From: Aquabacter sp.
GTDB lineage: Bacteria > Pseudomonadota > Alphaproteobacteria > Rhizobiales > Xanthobacteraceae
Direction: 5' to 3'
Assembly (NCBI GenBank): GCA_030147645.1
Contig: JASBUY010000155.1
Location: 1 to 8,369 of the forward strand
DNA length: 8,369 nucleotides
A model generated the notes under the pieces. It did no database searches. It saw nothing but the letters and a program-made list of their open reading frames with translations, and was not told the origin of the DNA. Below are positions 6,828-8,369 of this stretch, piece after piece (within the stretch, counting starts at the first letter, position 1; each line of letters opens with the position of its first letter). The translations under genes and the position numbers were made by a program.

Positions 6828-8369
6828 ATGACGCGTACCGAGTCGGCCACCCTCGCCGCCGCCCGCCGGCATCTGGAGCAGGGCCGCTGGGACGCGGCGG
6901 ATCTGCTCGTTTCAGATGTGCTCGCTACGGCGCCGACCCATGCGGACGCCCTCGTGCTGCGCGGCACCCTCCTCCTGTCCCGGGGCGAGCGGGCGCAGGC
7001 GTTCGCGCTGTTCTGCGACCTCGCCTTGCGCCATCCAGACCATCCCGATATCGCCGCTCATCTCGGCCTCATCCATCGCCTGGAGGAGCGGGAGGAGGAG
7101 GCGCGCTTCTGCTTCGCGCGCGCCGTCGCGCTGGCGCCGCAGGATGCCGGCCACCGCGCGGGATTCGCCGCGCTTCTGGTGTCGCTCGGCGACCTTGCGG
7201 CGGCGCGGGCCGAGGCCGACGCCCTGTTCCGCCTCGGTCAGGAGCAAGGCAGCGCGGGAGTGATGGCGGAGGCCTGCTCCCTCGCCGGGCGCCTCGCGGC
7301 GCTGGAAAACCGCCCGGCCGAGGCGGTGCGCCATCTGCGCCAGGCGCTCGCGCTCCGCCCCGAAGCGGTGGAGGATCGCGCGCTCCTGTCCGACATGCTC
7401 GCCCTGTTGGGAGAACGGACGCAAGCGCTCGACCTCGCCGAACGCCTGTATCAGGAGAGCCCCACGGATCTTGCCCGCGCCCTTCTGCTCGCCCGCCGCC
7501 TCATGGAGGCGCGCCGGCTGGACCAGGCCGAGCGGCATCTGCGCCGGATCGTGGCGGCCTCCCCCGCCCACCCCGACGCCAATGACGCGCTGTGCGAGTG
7601 CCGGCTGCTGCGGGGCGAGGGCGCACCGGCGCTGGCCGCCTTTGCCGCTCTGCTCCAACGGTCACCCGAGGATGCCGGCCTGTTGCGCCGGATGGCGCGC
7701 CTCGTGCGCCTCAGCGGCGATCTCGAGCGCGCCCTCGTCTTCGCGCAGGAAGCCGCGCGCCGCGCACCGGAGGAGGCCTCCGCCTGCGCCCTGCGCGACG
7801 AACTCCTTCTCGCCCTCGGCCGGGTGTCCGAGGTTTGGCCTGAACAGCCCGCCCCGCAAACGCCGCCGGCCAGCCTCACCCTTCCGGAAGGTTTTCCCGC
7901 CGGCATGGGGCTGCTGCTCGCCCGTCTCGCCCGGCGCTGCGCACCGCCCGACGCCCGCATCCTCTGCCATGCGGAAGCCGCGCTCGTTCCCCTGATGCGG
8001 GGCGTCGCGGGCCTCGCCGTCACGGCCGCGCCCGCCGACGAAGGGGCCTTGCCGTTCCAAACCTTGCTGCCGCTTCTCGGCGTTTCGGCGGACGATCTTC
8101 GCGCGCCGCCTTATCTTGCCGTCGAGGCCGGGCGATACGCGGCGTGGGGCGAGGCGCTCGCCGGCTATCCCCGCCCGCTCATCGGCCTCTCATGGGGCGA
8201 TGGGGTCGAGGGCCCGCCCCTCGATGCGATCGCGGGAGCGGTGCGCGGCGCCCTGGGCGGCGCCGGCACGCTCGTCTCCCTCGCCTTCGACGCCACCCGC
8301 GCGGACCTCAACGGGCGCACGGATATGGTGGATGCGGGCGGCGCCTTCCAGGATGCCCGCGACCTCATC
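6828..8369 (+). CDS. TPR protein with GT9-like glycosyltransferase domain (3' partial)
   Basis: An open frame of 514 codons from the ATG at 6828 to the last base, with no stop, so the 3' end is outside the window. Residues 1 to about 340 hold roughly nine degenerate tetratricopeptide repeats, Ala/Leu/Arg-rich helix pairs ending in motifs such as TAPTHADA, RHPDHPDI, LAPQDA and RRAPEEA. After a Pro-rich hinge (about 345-355) the sequence resembles the C-terminal domain of bacterial TPR proteins related to GT9/heptosyltransferase GT-B folds: a LPFQTLLPLLGV stretch with a following PPYLAV, then LIGLSWGDG with GLSWG at 453-457 (family usually GLVWAG), LVSL at 482-485 (family usually SLQ) and a DAGGAFQDARDLI stretch at the end. 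The downstream VDTAVAHLAGALG-like segment expected in the family would lie beyond the window, so catalytic competence cannot be judged. It lies 128 bases after vgrG on the same strand and could be co-transcribed. A T6SS role, for example glycosylating a partner or acting as a TPR scaffold, is inference. No signal peptide is seen. Confidence 0.8.
   Translation, partial: MTRTESATLAAARRHLEQGRWDAADLLVSDVLATAPTHADALVLRGTLLLSRGERAQAFALFCDLALRHPDHPDIAAHLGLIHRLEEREEEARFCFARAVALAPQDAGHRAGFAALLVSLGDLAAARAEADALFRLGQEQGSAGVMAEACSLAGRLAALENRPAEAVRHLRQALALRPEAVEDRALLSDMLALLGERTQALDLAERLYQESPTDLARALLLARRLMEARRLDQAERHLRRIVAASPAHPDANDALCECRLLRGEGAPALAAFAALLQRSPEDAGLLRRMARLVRLSGDLERALVFAQEAARRAPEEASACALRDELLLALGRVSEVWPEQPAPQTPPASLTLPEGFPAGMGLLLARLARRCAPPDARILCHAEAALVPLMRGVAGLAVTAAPADEGALPFQTLLPLLGVSADDLRAPPYLAVEAGRYAAWGEALAGYPRPLIGLSWGDGVEGPPLDAIAGAVRGALGGAGTLVSLAFDATRADLNGRTDMVDAGGAFQDARDLI

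Noticed and set aside
6716..7585. Frame of 289 codons on the + strand starting in the gap after vgrG
   Set aside because: The product is an Arg/Pro/Gly-rich out-of-frame translation over the TPR gene. The frame from 6828 gives coherent TPR helices instead.

Overview
The window is very GC-rich (about 69% in a hand-counted block of vgrG, 5461-5580). All supported genes lie on the + strand, are closely packed and use GC-ending codons. Gene content and codon style suggest an alphaproteobacterium, perhaps Hyphomicrobiales/Xanthobacteraceae-like. That placement is an inference, as no rRNA or marker gene is present. The window is an accessory type VI secretion system (T6SS) spike module. None of the core sheath, baseplate or membrane-complex genes (tssA-M, clpV) is inside it.

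Layout from left to right: (1) 1-2739, the 3' part of a large gene encoding a DUF2169 domain (T6SS adaptor family), a long Ala-rich linker and a C-terminal pentapeptide-repeat beta-helix; its start is outside the window. (2) 2732-3820, a second protein made almost wholly of pentapeptide repeats, overlapping gene 1 by 8 bases. (3) 3846-4250, a small DUF4150/PAAR-like spike-tip protein. (4) 4300-6699, a VgrG (TssI) spike protein whose last ~110 codons are strikingly AT-rich. (5) 6828 to the window end, a TPR-repeat protein whose C-terminal part resembles the GT9/GT-B-like domain of bacterial TPR glycosyltransferases; it has no stop codon before the window ends.

How they may work together: VgrG forms the trimeric spike, the PAAR-like protein caps it, and the DUF2169 protein is expected to act as a cytoplasmic adaptor/chaperone that loads cargo onto the VgrG/PAAR tip. 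The two pentapeptide proteins are the least explained part. They share the same operon and a similar 24-residue block, and they could be scaffold, cargo or protection factors. No recognisable toxin or immunity gene is visible, so the effector is either outside the window, carried by one of these unusual proteins, or of an undescribed type. The most notable points are the DUF2169-pentapeptide fusion coupled to a second pentapeptide protein, the compositionally foreign tail of VgrG, and the TPR/glycosyltransferase-like protein next to the spike genes.

There is no gene-free stretch longer than 300 bases. The gaps are 25, 49 and 128 bases. No tRNA, rRNA, CRISPR array or insertion sequence was seen.
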